A stretch of 64,000 nucleotides of DNA from Lutacidiplasma sp049802875 (GCA_049802875.1 JBARNH010000028.1:9747-73746); one strand, 5' to 3'; counted from the first letter of the stretch, positions 17,000 to 25,646 are shown. Notes: a model not told the origin generated them from the sequence alone. Made by a program: numbers and translations.

Positions 17000-17256
17000 A
17001 GCGAGCGCGACTCAGCGTCCGGCGGTGACGCCGACCGAGCCTTCCGGGGAACCAACCCGCCCACCTCGAAGTCACGCTGAGATCACCGGGCGAGATCCCG
17101 GCGCCGGAGTTGGGGCTGGCGAGCTCCGGGGCCGGCTCTCTTCCGGACCGGTCGCCAGACAGCGCCGTCGCTCCCGGCGGGACTCCTCTCGCTCGCCGGG
17201 GGATTGATGAACCTTGCTCGCGTTCTCGGGTCGGACCCGTCACCGGAGAGCGTTAG

Positions 17257-17775
17257 ATGGCGAAGACCCCCACTCCTCAGCTAGTCGACCTAGCGGCAGC
17301 GAACCGTGACCGGGCGATCCCGGTCCTGATCGACGGGTTTGTCGGGATCTACCGATGGCACGCCAAGCGCACCCTACGAGAGGTTTCCCTTGTGCGCGCG
17401 GCGGAAGTCGAGGACGAGATCGTCGGCGTCGCGATGCTCGAGCGGTTGACGGCGGAGGTCGGGTACGTGTACTATCTGGCCGTTCTCAGGCAGTTTCGGC
17501 GTCACGGGATCGGGGCGCTCCTGCTCGATGACGCTTTGGCCATCTTCGTCCGGGACGGGATGCGCGTCGTGTACGGGGCGGCCGAGGCGGAGAACACGGG
17601 ATCGATCGCCCTGTTCCTCTCTCGAGGGTTTCGTACGGTCGAGCGGAAGGAGCTCGGCTACCGGGAGGGGGGTCTCGGCGCCTGGGGGTTGAGAAGTCGA
17701 ATGTGGCTCGTTTCGGGAGAGGTCCTGATGGGGCGCCGCTTCGCCCCCGAACCCCGGTCGAGCCCCCCTCCTTGA
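17257..17775 (+). CDS. GNAT-family N-acetyltransferase
   Basis: A 172-residue single-domain GNAT protein. VGYVYYLAVLRQFRRHGIGALLLDDAL is motif A with the acetyl-CoA loop R-R-H-G-I-G, and AENTGSIALFLSRGFRTVERKEL is the conserved C-terminal strand-helix. The N-terminal part (IYRWHAKRTLREVSLV) is unlike ribosomal-protein acetyltransferases, so the acceptor is unknown. The Pro-rich tail after residue 155 is outside the domain. It precedes the M3 peptidase gene by 59 nt on the same strand and may be co-transcribed. Confidence 0.85.
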   Translation: MAKTPTPQLVDLAAANRDRAIPVLIDGFVGIYRWHAKRTLREVSLVRAAEVEDEIVGVAMLERLTAEVGYVYYLAVLRQFRRHGIGALLLDDALAIFVRDGMRVVYGAAEAENTGSIALFLSRGFRTVERKELGYREGGLGAWGLRSRMWLVSGEVLMGRRFAPEPRSSPPP

Positions 17776-17834
17776 GGCCCACCGGCCGGCGTACCCCGGA
17801 GAAGCTATCCCGAGGCGCCGGCTGGCCGGCCCCC

Positions 17835-19871
17835 GTGTCTTCCCTTCGGCCGCCGGACTCTGGACTCACTGCTTCACTTGGGGAGTTGCCGTTCGACCTC
17901 CCGGCGTCGGAGCTCCGGGACCGAGCCCAGAGTCTCCTCAGCCGAGCGGAGCGCGAGATCGCCGACCTCCTCGCTCCCCAACCCCCGCCGAGCGTCGTCA
18001 CCTTCCTCGAGCCGCTCAACCGGATCCTCACCGGGGCTCGCAGCGTCAGCACTCACGGCGAACTGATCTTCTGCGTTCATCCGGACGAAGCGACCCGGGC
18101 GGCGGGACGGGATGCGCTGGAGGCGGCCGATCGATGGTACAACACTCTGCTCGTCCACCCGGGTGTCTACGCTGCCCTCCAAGCCCTGGACCTACGGACC
18201 GAGGACGACGCCACCCGGTTCGCCGTCTCAAAGATGCTGCGGAGCATGCGACGGGCGGGGGCGGACCGGGAGCCCTCCGTCCGGGATCGACTGCTCGCGC
18301 TCAGCAACGAGATTGACCGGACGTCCAATCAATTCAGCGAAAACATCGCGAAATCGGTCCGCGGAGTCGAGGTCGACGCCGCGACCGGACTCCGCGGCCT
18401 CCCCGCCGATTACGTCGCCGCCCACCCGCGTGACGCGCGAGGGAAGGTCCGGATCACGACGCGCTACCCCGACTTTTTCCCGGTCGTGGCCTACGCCGAC
18501 GACGCCGACTTGCGCCGCCGGCTGGTCTCCGAGTTCTTGAACGTCGCGTTCCCCGAGAACCTCCCCATTCTCGACCGATTGCTCGCCCACCGATGGGAGT
18601 TTGCTCGGACCCTCGGGTACCCGAGCCATGCCGCCTACGCCCTGGAGGATAAGATGATGGCCACCACCGGGGCGGCGCGCGCGTTCCTCGAGCGACTCGA
18701 GCGATTGTTGCGGTACCCCGCGGAGCAGCAGTTCCGACGTTTTCTGGAACGGAAGCGTCGCGAAGTCCCGGGCGCGGATCGCCTGGAGCTCTGGGACGGG
18801 GGCTACTTTCTCGTCGGAGGGTACTACGATGGAAAGATCCGGACCGAGGAGTTCGGCGTCGATACGAAGGTGCTCCGGGCGTACCTCCCCTACGTCCGGG
18901 TGAGGGACGGCCTGTTCGCGCTCTGCTCCGAGCTCTTCGGCCTCTCGTTTCGCCGGGTGCCCTCCGCCGACGTCTGGCATCCGAGCGTCGAGGCCTACGA
19001 CGTCACGCAAGGTACGATACCGGTCGGACGCTGTTACCTGGATCTGGTCCCTCGAGCGGGGAAGTACAGCCACGCGGCGTGCTTCGGAATCCGCTCCGGG
19101 GTGGCCGAGATCCAACTCCCGCAGTCGGCCTTGGTGTGCAATTTTCTGGACCCCGGAACTCCCCCCGAAACGGCCCGGATGGAATACGGCGACGTGGTCA
19201 CGTTCTTCCACGAGTTCGGGCACCTGCTTCACGCCCTCTTGTCCGGGCACACCCGCTGGCTGTTCAACGGACAACAGTTCGTGGAATGGGATTTCGTCGA
19301 GGCGCCCTCGCAATTGTTCGAGGAGTGGGCGCGCGACCCCGATACCCTCGTTCGATTTGCGGTCAACCCCGACACCGGCGAACGGATACCGGGAGAGATA
19401 CTGCGACGACTGCGCGGGGCAGCGGCGCTCGACCGAGCTTCGAGATATCTGCGCCAGATCGCCCTGGCTTCCACTGCGCTCGAACTCTACGACCGGGATC
19501 CCGCCGGCATGGACTCTTCCAACGTCTATCGTGAGGCGTTCGAGCGGTACTACCCCCGGCCCCTCTCCGAGGAGTACCACCCCCAGGCTGCGTTCGGGCA
19601 CCTCACGGGCTACACGGCGGCGTACTACACGTACAGCTGGTCGGCGGTGATCGCTCGCGACCTCCTGTCTCCGTTCTTCGAGCGCGGTTCGCTGACCGAC
19701 CGCGAGGTCGCAGGTCGGTACGCGAAGGAGATCCTGACCGCCGGGAGTGTTCGGCCGGCGGCCGAGCTGATCCGAGCCTACCTCGGGCGGGAGTTCAGTT
19801 TCGATGCGTTCGAACGTTGGGTCGGGGAACCCGCCGTCGGGGACCTAGGGGCCGTCCCGCGGTCCCCCTAG
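17835..19871 (+). CDS. M3-family oligopeptidase (thimet oligopeptidase-like)
   Basis: A 678-residue zinc metallopeptidase that degrades short peptides in the cytosol, probably finishing proteasome and Lon products. The active site HEFGH is at about residues 459-463, with the third zinc ligand in DFVEAPSQ roughly 28 residues later; YHPQAAFGHLTGYTAAYYTYSWS near the C-terminus holds substrate-binding Tyr/His residues typical of thimet-type M3 enzymes. No signal peptide. The frame opens at 17703 inside the GNAT gene; GTG 17835 avoids that overlap and gives the usual length. Confidence 0.9.
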   Translation: MSSLRPPDSGLTASLGELPFDLPASELRDRAQSLLSRAEREIADLLAPQPPPSVVTFLEPLNRILTGARSVSTHGELIFCVHPDEATRAAGRDALEAADRWYNTLLVHPGVYAALQALDLRTEDDATRFAVSKMLRSMRRAGADREPSVRDRLLALSNEIDRTSNQFSENIAKSVRGVEVDAATGLRGLPADYVAAHPRDARGKVRITTRYPDFFPVVAYADDADLRRRLVSEFLNVAFPENLPILDRLLAHRWEFARTLGYPSHAAYALEDKMMATTGAARAFLERLERLLRYPAEQQFRRFLERKRREVPGADRLELWDGGYFLVGGYYDGKIRTEEFGVDTKVLRAYLPYVRVRDGLFALCSELFGLSFRRVPSADVWHPSVEAYDVTQGTIPVGRCYLDLVPRAGKYSHAACFGIRSGVAEIQLPQSALVCNFLDPGTPPETARMEYGDVVTFFHEFGHLLHALLSGHTRWLFNGQQFVEWDFVEAPSQLFEEWARDPDTLVRFAVNPDTGERIPGEILRRLRGAAALDRASRYLRQIALASTALELYDRDPAGMDSSNVYREAFERYYPRPLSEEYHPQAAFGHLTGYTAAYYTYSWSAVIARDLLSPFFERGSLTDREVAGRYAKEILTAGSVRPAAELIRAYLGREFSFDAFERWVGEPAVGDLGAVPRSP

Positions 19872-19905
19872 CGGAATCGCTTCCGCTCCGCGGAGCCTTC
19901 GCGGT

Positions 19906-20175
19906 TCAGTCGCCCCAGCGACCGACCCACCCCAGCCCGAACGACACCCAGGTACCCGCGAGGACGGTTCCGAGGACGATCAGCGAGACCACGACCACGA
20001 CGACGCTCTGAAAGATACTGAACCCGTGGGCCCAGAACGCGACGTACAGCAGCGTGAGGCTCAGCCACGCCGCGCTCGCAGCGAGCGATACGAGAACCCG
20101 GCGCCGTAGGCCTCCGAACAGGTCGGACCGAGGGAAGTGCGCCGAAGTCGTCCCGTTCATCGAACTCGGCGACAT
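19906..20175 (-). CDS. Small two-TM membrane protein
   Basis: This 89-residue protein has a polar N-terminus of about 25 residues and two hydrophobic segments (VLVSLAASAAWLSLTLLYVAFW, then SVVVVVVSLIVLGTVLAGTWV), ending in a Trp/Gly tail. It resembles many small archaeal proteins with no known function. ATG 20175 and ATG 20160 are both possible starts. It converges on the M3 peptidase gene and is divergent from the SRPBCC gene at 20315. Confidence 0.6.
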   Translation of the reverse strand: MSPSSMNGTTSAHFPRSDLFGGLRRRVLVSLAASAAWLSLTLLYVAFWAHGFSIFQSVVVVVVSLIVLGTVLAGTWVSFGLGWVGRWGD

Positions 20176-20314
20176 AGTCCACTGACCCGCCTACCCTGAT
20201 AAGAACGTAACTCACCTCACGTTCCTACGGGGATCAGCGAAGAGCCGGGGACTACAGAACGCTGGCGAAACCTCTTTGAGCGGTGGTCGGGTCTTATGAG
20301 TAGTCGGAGCGACG

Positions 20315-20797
20315 ATGGCGAAATCGACGCAACGGTGGCCCGGTCCGGAGTATCACGTCACGGCGACCTTCCGAGCCCCGTTGTCGTACGTATATTCGTG
20401 GTGCACGGACTACGACCCCCAGGATGACCGACGGGAAAGGGACCAGTACACTCGCAAGGTCATCGGCCGGACGAGCCGACAGGTCATCTTCGAGGACCTC
20501 GTCGATTCGGACCGCGGCTGGAATTGGGCGCGTCACGTCGTGACCCTCCACCCACCGAATCGCTGGCACTCGGACAGCGTGGGGAGTCACCGAACCCTTT
20601 CGATCGACTATCTGCTCACACCACTGCCGGGAGATCGCACACGACTGGACCTCCGGTGGAAGCGCAAGCGGACCCCGCTCGCGACGACCAAAGTGTCGAA
20701 ACGCGTCATCGAAAAATCGACCACCCAGGCGTGGCGGAACTTCGCGCACGCGCTCGAGAAGGATTACCGCTCGAGCCGACCGTCGCGCGGTCGCTAA
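20315..20797 (+). CDS. SRPBCC/START-like lipid-binding-fold protein
   Basis: The 160-residue sequence reads as a helix-grip (SRPBCC) domain: EYHVTATFRAPLSYVYSWCTDYDPQDD is the first strand and the two short helices, followed by repeated beta strands (VIFEDLV, ARHVVTLHPPNRW, YLLTPLPGDRTRLDLRW) and a long C-terminal helix. Such domains bind hydrophobic small molecules or act as co-chaperones, cyclases or polyketide-type enzymes. No signal peptide; a basic C-terminus. Specific ligand unknown. Confidence 0.7.
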   Translation: MAKSTQRWPGPEYHVTATFRAPLSYVYSWCTDYDPQDDRRERDQYTRKVIGRTSRQVIFEDLVDSDRGWNWARHVVTLHPPNRWHSDSVGSHRTLSIDYLLTPLPGDRTRLDLRWKRKRTPLATTKVSKRVIEKSTTQAWRNFAHALEKDYRSSRPSRGR

Positions 20798-21074
20798 GTC
20801 GACCTACCACGACCTCGGCGTCTGCACAGAACCAGCGATCGGCGCTTGCCTCCGTACGAAGAGCGGGGAGCCCCTGCTCCCCCGACCCGACCGGTTCGGA
20901 GAGGGAGACGCCCGCCAATGCCCGACAGGGTACGGGGGTCTCACCTGAAAACCCGAGCAGCATTCAACCTCGCGGTGAACGACAGCGTCGGTCCGCGGTA
21001 ATAGTGGGAGGCTCCGGGTCCCAACCCAACTCGCTTGAAGGCACGCTCGCTAATGGGGGCGGCTCCGGCCGCGC

Positions 21075-21524
21075 ATGACAGGGTACCTTCCAGCCCCCAC
21101 ACTGCAGCTCGAGACCATCGTCCTCGCGGTGGAAGTCACAATCGCGGGGCTGCTGTTCATCGGGATGTTCGTCGTCCGGCTGGGTCACGTGCGGGCGCAT
21201 CGGGCGATTCAGAGCTCGATGGTCCTGCTGAACATCCCCATCGTGCTGGCATTGATGGTTCCCGACTACTGGAACTATGTTTGGCCGAGCCTCCCCGGCT
21301 CGCTCGGTCAGTCGTTCTTTCTGTTCCCCACCCTCATGCTGGTGGCGGGAGCGGTCGCGGAGGTCCTGGGCATCTACATCATTCTGGTCGCCGGCACCAA
21401 CCTCGTGCCGGAACGATTTCGTTTTCGGCGCTACAAGCTCTGGATGCGTACGGAACTGATTCTCTGGTGGGCGGTCGTGCTGGCCGGGATCGCCACGTAC
21501 TACACGTGGTGGATCCAGACGTAG
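21075..21524 (+). CDS. DUF420-like four-TM membrane protein
   Basis: The 149-residue protein has four hydrophobic helices (about 12-36, 48-70, 82-105 and 122-143). The conserved-looking loop RLGHVRAHRAIQSS after helix 1 contains two His residues, as in DUF420/YozB proteins that are found near heme-copper oxidase and cytochrome assembly genes. No oxidase genes are visible nearby. A GCTAATGG box 26 nt before the ATG supports the start. The His pair suggests metal or heme contact but this is inference. Confidence 0.65.
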   Translation: MTGYLPAPTLQLETIVLAVEVTIAGLLFIGMFVVRLGHVRAHRAIQSSMVLLNIPIVLALMVPDYWNYVWPSLPGSLGQSFFLFPTLMLVAGAVAEVLGIYIILVAGTNLVPERFRFRRYKLWMRTELILWWAVVLAGIATYYTWWIQT

Positions 21525-21572
21525 GGGGACGCGGGCGTCTCGCTCCGACCGCGGGCCAAGGAGACACCCGGT

Positions 21573-21860
21573 TCAGGGCTGGGTGGTAATCTTGCCCGAC
21601 CGGCCCATCGAGATCTGGAGCTTTCCTCGGAAGTCCTTGACCCAGCCGTCGGTGATACGGACCTTCTGTCCGACCGAATAGCGCTTGGTGTCCTCGCCCC
21701 AGAGAGTGAGAGTGATGGTGCCCGTCTCATCCTGGAGGGTGGCGTCGGCGACTTGAGAGGCCCCTCGGGAGGTGGTCACATCCCGGACCGCGGAGATCGC
21801 GGTGATGGTCGCGTCGATCGTCGCATTCTGGTTCGCTTGCAGAGAGGCAATGCCGGCCAT
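21573..21860 (-). CDS. RPA-like OB-fold single-strand DNA-binding protein
   Basis: A 95-residue single OB fold related to archaeal RPA and SOSS-B/Ssb-like proteins: DATITAISAVRDVTTSRG, then VADATLQDETGTITLTLWGEDTKRYSVGQKVRITDGWVKDFRGKLQIS, the typical strand order with aromatic Trp/Tyr residues for base stacking. There is no zinc finger or acidic C-terminal tail. It should protect or guide ssDNA (or RNA) in repair. A minus-strand GTTTAACC box about 28 nt upstream indicates a short leader. Confidence 0.85.
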   Translation of the reverse strand: MAGIASLQANQNATIDATITAISAVRDVTTSRGASQVADATLQDETGTITLTLWGEDTKRYSVGQKVRITDGWVKDFRGKLQISMGRSGKITTQP

Positions 21861-21987
21861 GACGCGGGGGCCCAGACAGGAGGGGGTTAAACAATCTCCC
21901 CCTTCGTTTCGAGGGCTTCTGAGACGAGGGACGGGTTCCCTCCGGGCCCGGTCTCATGTTCCGGCCAGGGAGACCGGTGGTCCGCCG

Positions 21988-22695
21988 TTAGGCACCCGCG
22001 CCCGGAGGGTCGAGCAGGTCGTCATCCTGTTCGATTCCGAGCAGGTGACCCAGCTTCGCCTGCTTGGTCTGCATGTACGCGCGGTCGTGATCGTTCGGGG
22101 GGACGACCACCGGGATCCGCCCGACGATCCGTACGCCGTGCTCCTGGAGGTCCTTCATCTTGTCGGGGTTATTGGTCATGATCCGAATCGACTGGACTCG
22201 CAACGTGCCCAGCATGTGGGCGGCGATCGCGTAGTCCCGTTCATCCGCCCGGAAGCCGAGTGCCTCGTTCGCCTGAACGGTATCGTAACCGGAGTCCTGG
22301 AGCTGGTAGGCCTTGATCTTGTTCACGAAGCCGATTCCCCGACCCTCCTGTCGGAGGTACAGAACGATTCCGGACTCCATCTTCCCGATCCGCTCGAGGG
22401 ATTCGAGCAGCTGGTCACGGCAGTCGCATCGAAGTGAGCCGATCGCGTCCCCGGTGAGGCACTCCGAATGCAATCGGACCGGCACCTCCTCCCGATCGAC
22501 CACGTTGCCGTGGATGAAGGCCGCATGTTCCTTGCGGTCGAGGGTATTCCAGAACGCGGCGACCTGGTAGTCACCGAACCGGGTGGGCAGGTCCGCAATC
22601 GCCAGCACTCTGACGCAGACTTCAGGCGTGCCGGGGCATTCGTGCTCCGCGCTTTCCTGAAGGAGGCGATCGACGGTCGACCGGGGAATCCCCAT
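21988..22695 (-). CDS. ribA: GTP cyclohydrolase II (riboflavin biosynthesis)
   Basis: RibA opens GTP to 2,5-diamino-6-ribosylamino-4(3H)-pyrimidinone 5'-phosphate, the first riboflavin step. The zinc cysteines are present in SECLTGD...SLRCDCRDQL, the GTP site in YLRQEGRGIGFVNKIKAYQLQD, and TNNPDKMKDLQEHG follows as expected. The protein is stand-alone (235 residues), without a DHBP-synthase domain. I prefer ATG 22695 over 22707 because a minus-strand CTTTAAT box at 22719-22725 places transcription near 22695. Archaea more often use the unrelated GTP cyclohydrolase III, so this looks like a bacterial-type gene. Confidence 0.92.
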   Translation of the reverse strand: MGIPRSTVDRLLQESAEHECPGTPEVCVRVLAIADLPTRFGDYQVAAFWNTLDRKEHAAFIHGNVVDREEVPVRLHSECLTGDAIGSLRCDCRDQLLESLERIGKMESGIVLYLRQEGRGIGFVNKIKAYQLQDSGYDTVQANEALGFRADERDYAIAAHMLGTLRVQSIRIMTNNPDKMKDLQEHGVRIVGRIPVVVPPNDHDRAYMQTKQAKLGHLLGIEQDDDLLDPPGAGA

Positions 22696-22823
22696 CGAAC
22701 GCGGCAATCGGCCGGCCGATTAAAGGCACCGGTAACCCGGCGGTTATCGTTCCCAGGCTCGTCCGCGCTGGCGAATCGTTTTGTTCGGACGGCCCCTCCT
22801 CGTGGCGTCGATCGGAATCCCGT

Positions 22824-22961
22824 ATGACGGATCCAAGCGGGGCCGTGCGGTGTCCGCAATGCGCCGAGCTGGTCCCGGTGGCCCCCGATTGGCGCCTGGT
22901 GCTCTGTCCGAAGTGCGGGAACGTGATCACTCGGATGGCGTCGGACGCGACCTACGATTAA
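22824..22961 (+). CDS. Very small zinc-ribbon protein (45 aa)
   Basis: An ATG-to-TAA frame of 45 residues encodes CPQC, 14 intervening residues and CPKCG, a complete four-cysteine zinc ribbon with short polar ends (MTDPSGAV... and ...MASDATYD). It resembles the zinc-ribbon N-terminus of TFIIB-like or ribosome-associated small archaeal proteins. It sits alone between divergent ribA and the convergent GNAT gene. Below usual length cut-offs but the cysteine spacing is convincing. Confidence 0.65.
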   Translation: MTDPSGAVRCPQCAELVPVAPDWRLVLCPKCGNVITRMASDATYD

Positions 22962-22993
22962 CCCTCGGTCGAATCGGCCGCTGGTCGCGCCGG

Positions 22994-23515
22994 TCAATCC
23001 CGGAAACCGACCTGCGGCCCGCTCGAATCGTCGTAGATGAGTTGGAGCAGGTGGACGTCAATCAGACGCCCGAACTTTCTTCCCACTTCGCGCATGACCC
23101 CGATCTGTTGAAATCCGAGCGCCTCGTGAAGATGGAGGCTCACGGCGTTGCCGTCCGCGACACGAGCGAGGAGCGTGTGAAATCCCGAGCGGCGACCGTC
23201 CGCTACCAACCGGAGGAGCAGAGTCCGACCCACCCCCGCCCCGCGATGACGGGCGTCCACGTAAACGGAGACTTCGGCGGTCCCTGCGTAGGCCCTACGC
23301 TCCGACCATCGACTGACGGACGCCCAGCCGATGACTTCTCCTTCCCGGCGCGCGACGAGGACGAAGTAAGGGGGCGCATGCTCCCGTAGCCAGCCTCGTT
23401 GGTCGTCGAGCGTTCGAGGTTCGGTGTCGAACGTCGCGACGGTAGCCGCGACGGCATCGTTGTAGATGGCGGCGATTGATGTCGCGTCGCTTTCCCCCGC
23501 GGTGCGAACATCCAC
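22994..23515 (-). CDS. GNAT acetyltransferase, phosphinothricin-acetyltransferase type
   Basis: The 173-residue protein matches the PAT/YncA branch of GNATs: VRTAGESDATSIAAIYNDAVAATVATFDTEPRTL at the N-terminus, then EVSVYVDARHRGAGVGRTLL (acetyl-CoA loop R-G-A-G-V-G) and a C-terminal LHEALGFQQIGVMREVG, the family's signature ending. It acetylates an amino-acid-like amine such as phosphinothricin or methionine sulfone in relatives. GTG 23515 starts the domain; ATG 23596 would add 27 basic residues. Confidence 0.85.
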   Translation of the reverse strand: MDVRTAGESDATSIAAIYNDAVAATVATFDTEPRTLDDQRGWLREHAPPYFVLVARREGEVIGWASVSRWSERRAYAGTAEVSVYVDARHRGAGVGRTLLLRLVADGRRSGFHTLLARVADGNAVSLHLHEALGFQQIGVMREVGRKFGRLIDVHLLQLIYDDSSGPQVGFRD

Positions 23516-23704
23516 ACGCGTCTCGGAGGTCGGCACGGCTCGACTTCGGTTCCTCTGATGGGAGGCGAGGCGGCGGCAGGTCATGGGGTCTTGCATCGAC
23601 GCCGACGGTCCGTGGCTCGTCTCGGATGAGCACGTTGGTCCAATCTAGGTCGGCGTGAGCGGACGGGGTCGAGGAGCCTCGAGTGTCCGCCCGTTTCGGT
23701 CGCC

Positions 23705-24313
23705 TCACTTTGAGGAACGACTGCGGGGAGCCGGACGCCGGGTCGAGCGGCTCCGTGAAGGCGCGCGTGCTGGCGCGGAGCTAGCTGACAGCGATGCGAC
23801 CGCGGTGACCGTGCTCCAATTCCGGGTGGTCGCGGGCTTCTTCGAGAGATCCTCGACGAAGCGATTCGGGAAGCCGAAGTGGTCTCCCACGGTAAGCCCC
23901 CACGAGAACACCTCCCGGCGCTCGACTCGGAAGACCTCGACGTCGGACTTTGGAGAACGTATCGGGAGCCGGAGGTCGACTCGGAGTGGTTCGCGAAGGA
24001 ATGCGACGTACGGTATGGCTCGAGGGTCGGGCGGCGCTCGGAACGGGTCGAGCCGCGCAATCTCCTCGAGGTCGGCAGCGGATCGCAGGCACACCTCGAC
24101 CTCCCCCTTTACGAGCGATCTGAGCCCCCGCTCCGCCCGTTGATGCAGATCTCCCGCGTCTCCCGGGGCTCCATCGATCACCACGTTGCCACTCGCACGG
24201 TAGGTGGAGACTCTGTCGAAGCCGAGAGTCTCGAATCGATGTCGAAGGTCTTCCATGCGGACGATGCGGTCGCCGACGTTGATCCCGCGTAGGAAAGCGA
24301 CGTACCGGATCAC
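23705..24313 (-). CDS. DUF1697 family protein
   Basis: The N-terminal YVAFLRGINVGDRIVRMEDLRHRFETLGFDRVSTYRASGNVVI is the unmistakable start of DUF1697, and PATTRNWSTV near residue 165 is its closing motif. Function of the family is unknown; the fold is ferredoxin-like. Instead of stopping shortly after that motif, this protein continues with about 30 Ser/Arg/Pro residues, a low-complexity tail that may be an extension created by loss of the original stop. ATG 24313 lies near a minus-strand AATTTGAG box. Confidence 0.85.
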   Translation of the reverse strand: MIRYVAFLRGINVGDRIVRMEDLRHRFETLGFDRVSTYRASGNVVIDGAPGDAGDLHQRAERGLRSLVKGEVEVCLRSAADLEEIARLDPFRAPPDPRAIPYVAFLREPLRVDLRLPIRSPKSDVEVFRVERREVFSWGLTVGDHFGFPNRFVEDLSKKPATTRNWSTVTAVASLSASSAPARAPSRSRSTRRPAPRSRSSK

Positions 24314-24443
24314 GGACGAACACCCACCTCAAATTCGCCGAATCGACATCGACAATGGTTCCCTCAAGGCGCGCCCTCTTTGGGCATCGAATCCGGCGAC
24401 AGCACGGCGCAAGATGCTCCGAGGAAAATACGTGCTCCCTTCC

Positions 24444-24460
24444 GGGGAGACCGTCTCCCC
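24444..24460. repeat. Perfect 8-bp inverted repeat (hairpin)
   Basis: GGGGAGAC, one C, then GTCTCCCC form a perfect stem with a single-base centre, followed on the plus strand by TTTC. It lies in the gap between the DUF1697 gene (minus) and the zinc-finger gene (plus), downstream of a plus-strand AAAATAC box at about 24425. It could be a 5'-UTR hairpin, operator or terminator. Confidence 0.4.
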
Positions 24461-24564
24461 TTTCGCGATTCCTCCCCAAACGCTTAGACCCGGGCTCCGT
24501 TACGGGAGTGACCACGATTCACTGATCTCGGCGGAGAGTGGGGCGACGCGGAGGCTCCGGGCGA

Positions 24565-24795
24565 ATGCCATACGTAGAATATGATGAGGTCGAGGCGATC
24601 TGTTCCGACTGCGGACGTATGTTCCGGTCGGAGGACGACCTCGCCGCCCATCGGGCGGAGAGCCATGCCGGCCTCGAGGACCCTTCGACTTCGAGCGCCG
24701 CCGATGCGCCGAGCGTGTGCTCCACCTGCCATCGGACCCTCGAGTCGCGGGAGTCCCTCCGAACTCATCGAGCCCAGTTCCACTCGGGCAGCTAA
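24565..24795 (+). CDS. Two-finger C2H2 zinc-finger protein
   Basis: The 76-residue protein carries two classical C2H2 fingers: CSDC-x12-H-x4-H (about residues 12-33) and CSTC-x12-H-x4-H (about 52-73), each with the Leu and Phe or Leu core positions, joined by a Ser/Ala/Asp linker. Fingers of this kind bind DNA or RNA. The linker is longer than the TGEKP type, so the fingers probably act separately. ATG 24565 directly precedes the first module. Small C2H2 proteins are known in archaea; the target is unknown. Confidence 0.8.
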   Translation: MPYVEYDEVEAICSDCGRMFRSEDDLAAHRAESHAGLEDPSTSSAADAPSVCSTCHRTLESRESLRTHRAQFHSGS

Positions 24796-24956
24796 TCGGC
24801 CGGCGGACGCAGCGAGACGGCGCCGGCCGCTGTCTTCAGGGCGGAGACGGGTCGACGGCCCGCGGGCGCGGCGGCGTCGTGGAGTGCGGCGCAACGTTAT
24901 CCTGATAGCAGAACGTGCGGGAGAACGCTCCGGGGGGTGAAGGGGAGAACCGGGCG

Positions 24957-25502
24957 ATGGCAGCCATCGATTGGCCGAGCGTCGCAATCTGGACGGCGAT
25001 CAGCACCTACGTCCTCGCGATTGGTACACTGATCATCCTGTTGTGGCAGGTCCGGCAGGCTCAGGTCCTGAACTCCGCGAACGCGGTGATGAGCCTCCGA
25101 GACAAGTTCGACTCGACCCGAATGCGGTCCGTACGGCGCCATATCAGTGAGCGGCTTCTCAAGCAACACCACGAGGACATCGCCAGTCTGGAGGTCGTCA
25201 CGTTCTTCGAGCTGATCGGCACGCTCACCCACCGCAAGGTGCTGGACGACGAACTGGTCTGGGAAGCGTTCGGTACGTGGATCACCGCCTACTGGTGGTC
25301 GCTGCGGAACCCGGTCGATTGGGTGGGTCGACTCCGGCACGACCTCGGGGACCCGCTGATCTTCCACGAGTACGAGTGGCTGCAGGCTCGCGTGCTCGCG
25401 CTCGACCTTCGCGCGCTCGGCAAGCTCGACGCGGCTCCGGGCAACCCCGAGGAGGAGTCGCGACGGATCCTCTCCCGAGAGGCGTTGCTCGAGTCGATCT
25501 AA
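24957..25502 (+). CDS. Membrane-anchored DUF4760-like protein
   Basis: The 181-residue protein has one N-terminal TM helix (SVAIWTAISTYVLAIGTLIILLW, residues 6-28), followed by a helical cytosolic part: RDKFDSTRMRSVRRHISERLL, EVVTFFELIGTLTHRKVLDDELVWEAFGTWITAYW. This is the arrangement of DUF4760 proteins, and the middle section resembles the soluble protein at 7100-7516. ATG 24957 is preceded by GGGGTGAAGGGGAG, a good match to an archaeal ribosome-binding site. Function unknown; the C-terminal 30 residues are acidic and probably flexible. Confidence 0.7.
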   Translation: MAAIDWPSVAIWTAISTYVLAIGTLIILLWQVRQAQVLNSANAVMSLRDKFDSTRMRSVRRHISERLLKQHHEDIASLEVVTFFELIGTLTHRKVLDDELVWEAFGTWITAYWWSLRNPVDWVGRLRHDLGDPLIFHEYEWLQARVLALDLRALGKLDAAPGNPEEESRRILSREALLESI

Positions 25503-25590
25503 GAAGGCCGGAAGGGATCCGCGGACGTCCAGCCGTCGCTCGACGGTTGCGATAGATCCGCGCAGGCAATCCCTTGGGAGGCGAGAGGAA

Positions 25591-25603
25591 AACCCGACGG
25601 GTT
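25591..25603 (-). terminator. Possible hairpin terminator after the tiny ORF
   Basis: AACCC-GAC-GGGTT forms a 5-bp stem; on the minus strand it is followed by TTTT, directly after and overlapping the stop codon of the 14-codon ORF. This is what an intrinsic terminator would look like, though archaeal termination mostly needs only the T-run. Confidence 0.35.
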
Positions 25604-25646
25604 ACCTCTTCTTCTTGGCCTTCTTCTTGCCTTTCTTGCCGGGCAT
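25602..25646 (-). CDS. Possible 14-aa lysine-rich microprotein
   Basis: ATG to TAA encodes MPGKKGKKKAKKKR: 8 Lys and 1 Arg in 14 residues. An 11-nt sequence of the leader (25650-25660) is exactly complementary to the 3' end of the ORF (25603-25613), so the mRNA could fold into one long hairpin enclosing the coding region. It could be a tiny ribosome- or nucleic-acid-binding peptide comparable in character (not sequence) to eL41, a regulatory leader, or chance. No ribosome-binding site is visible. Confidence 0.35.
   Translation of the reverse strand: MPGKKGKKKAKKKR

Noticed and set aside
17011..17081. CTCAGCGT / ACGCTGAG inverted arms after the flavoprotein gene
   Set aside because: Arms are 8 bp with a 55-nt loop and no T-run; too weak to call a terminator or ncRNA.
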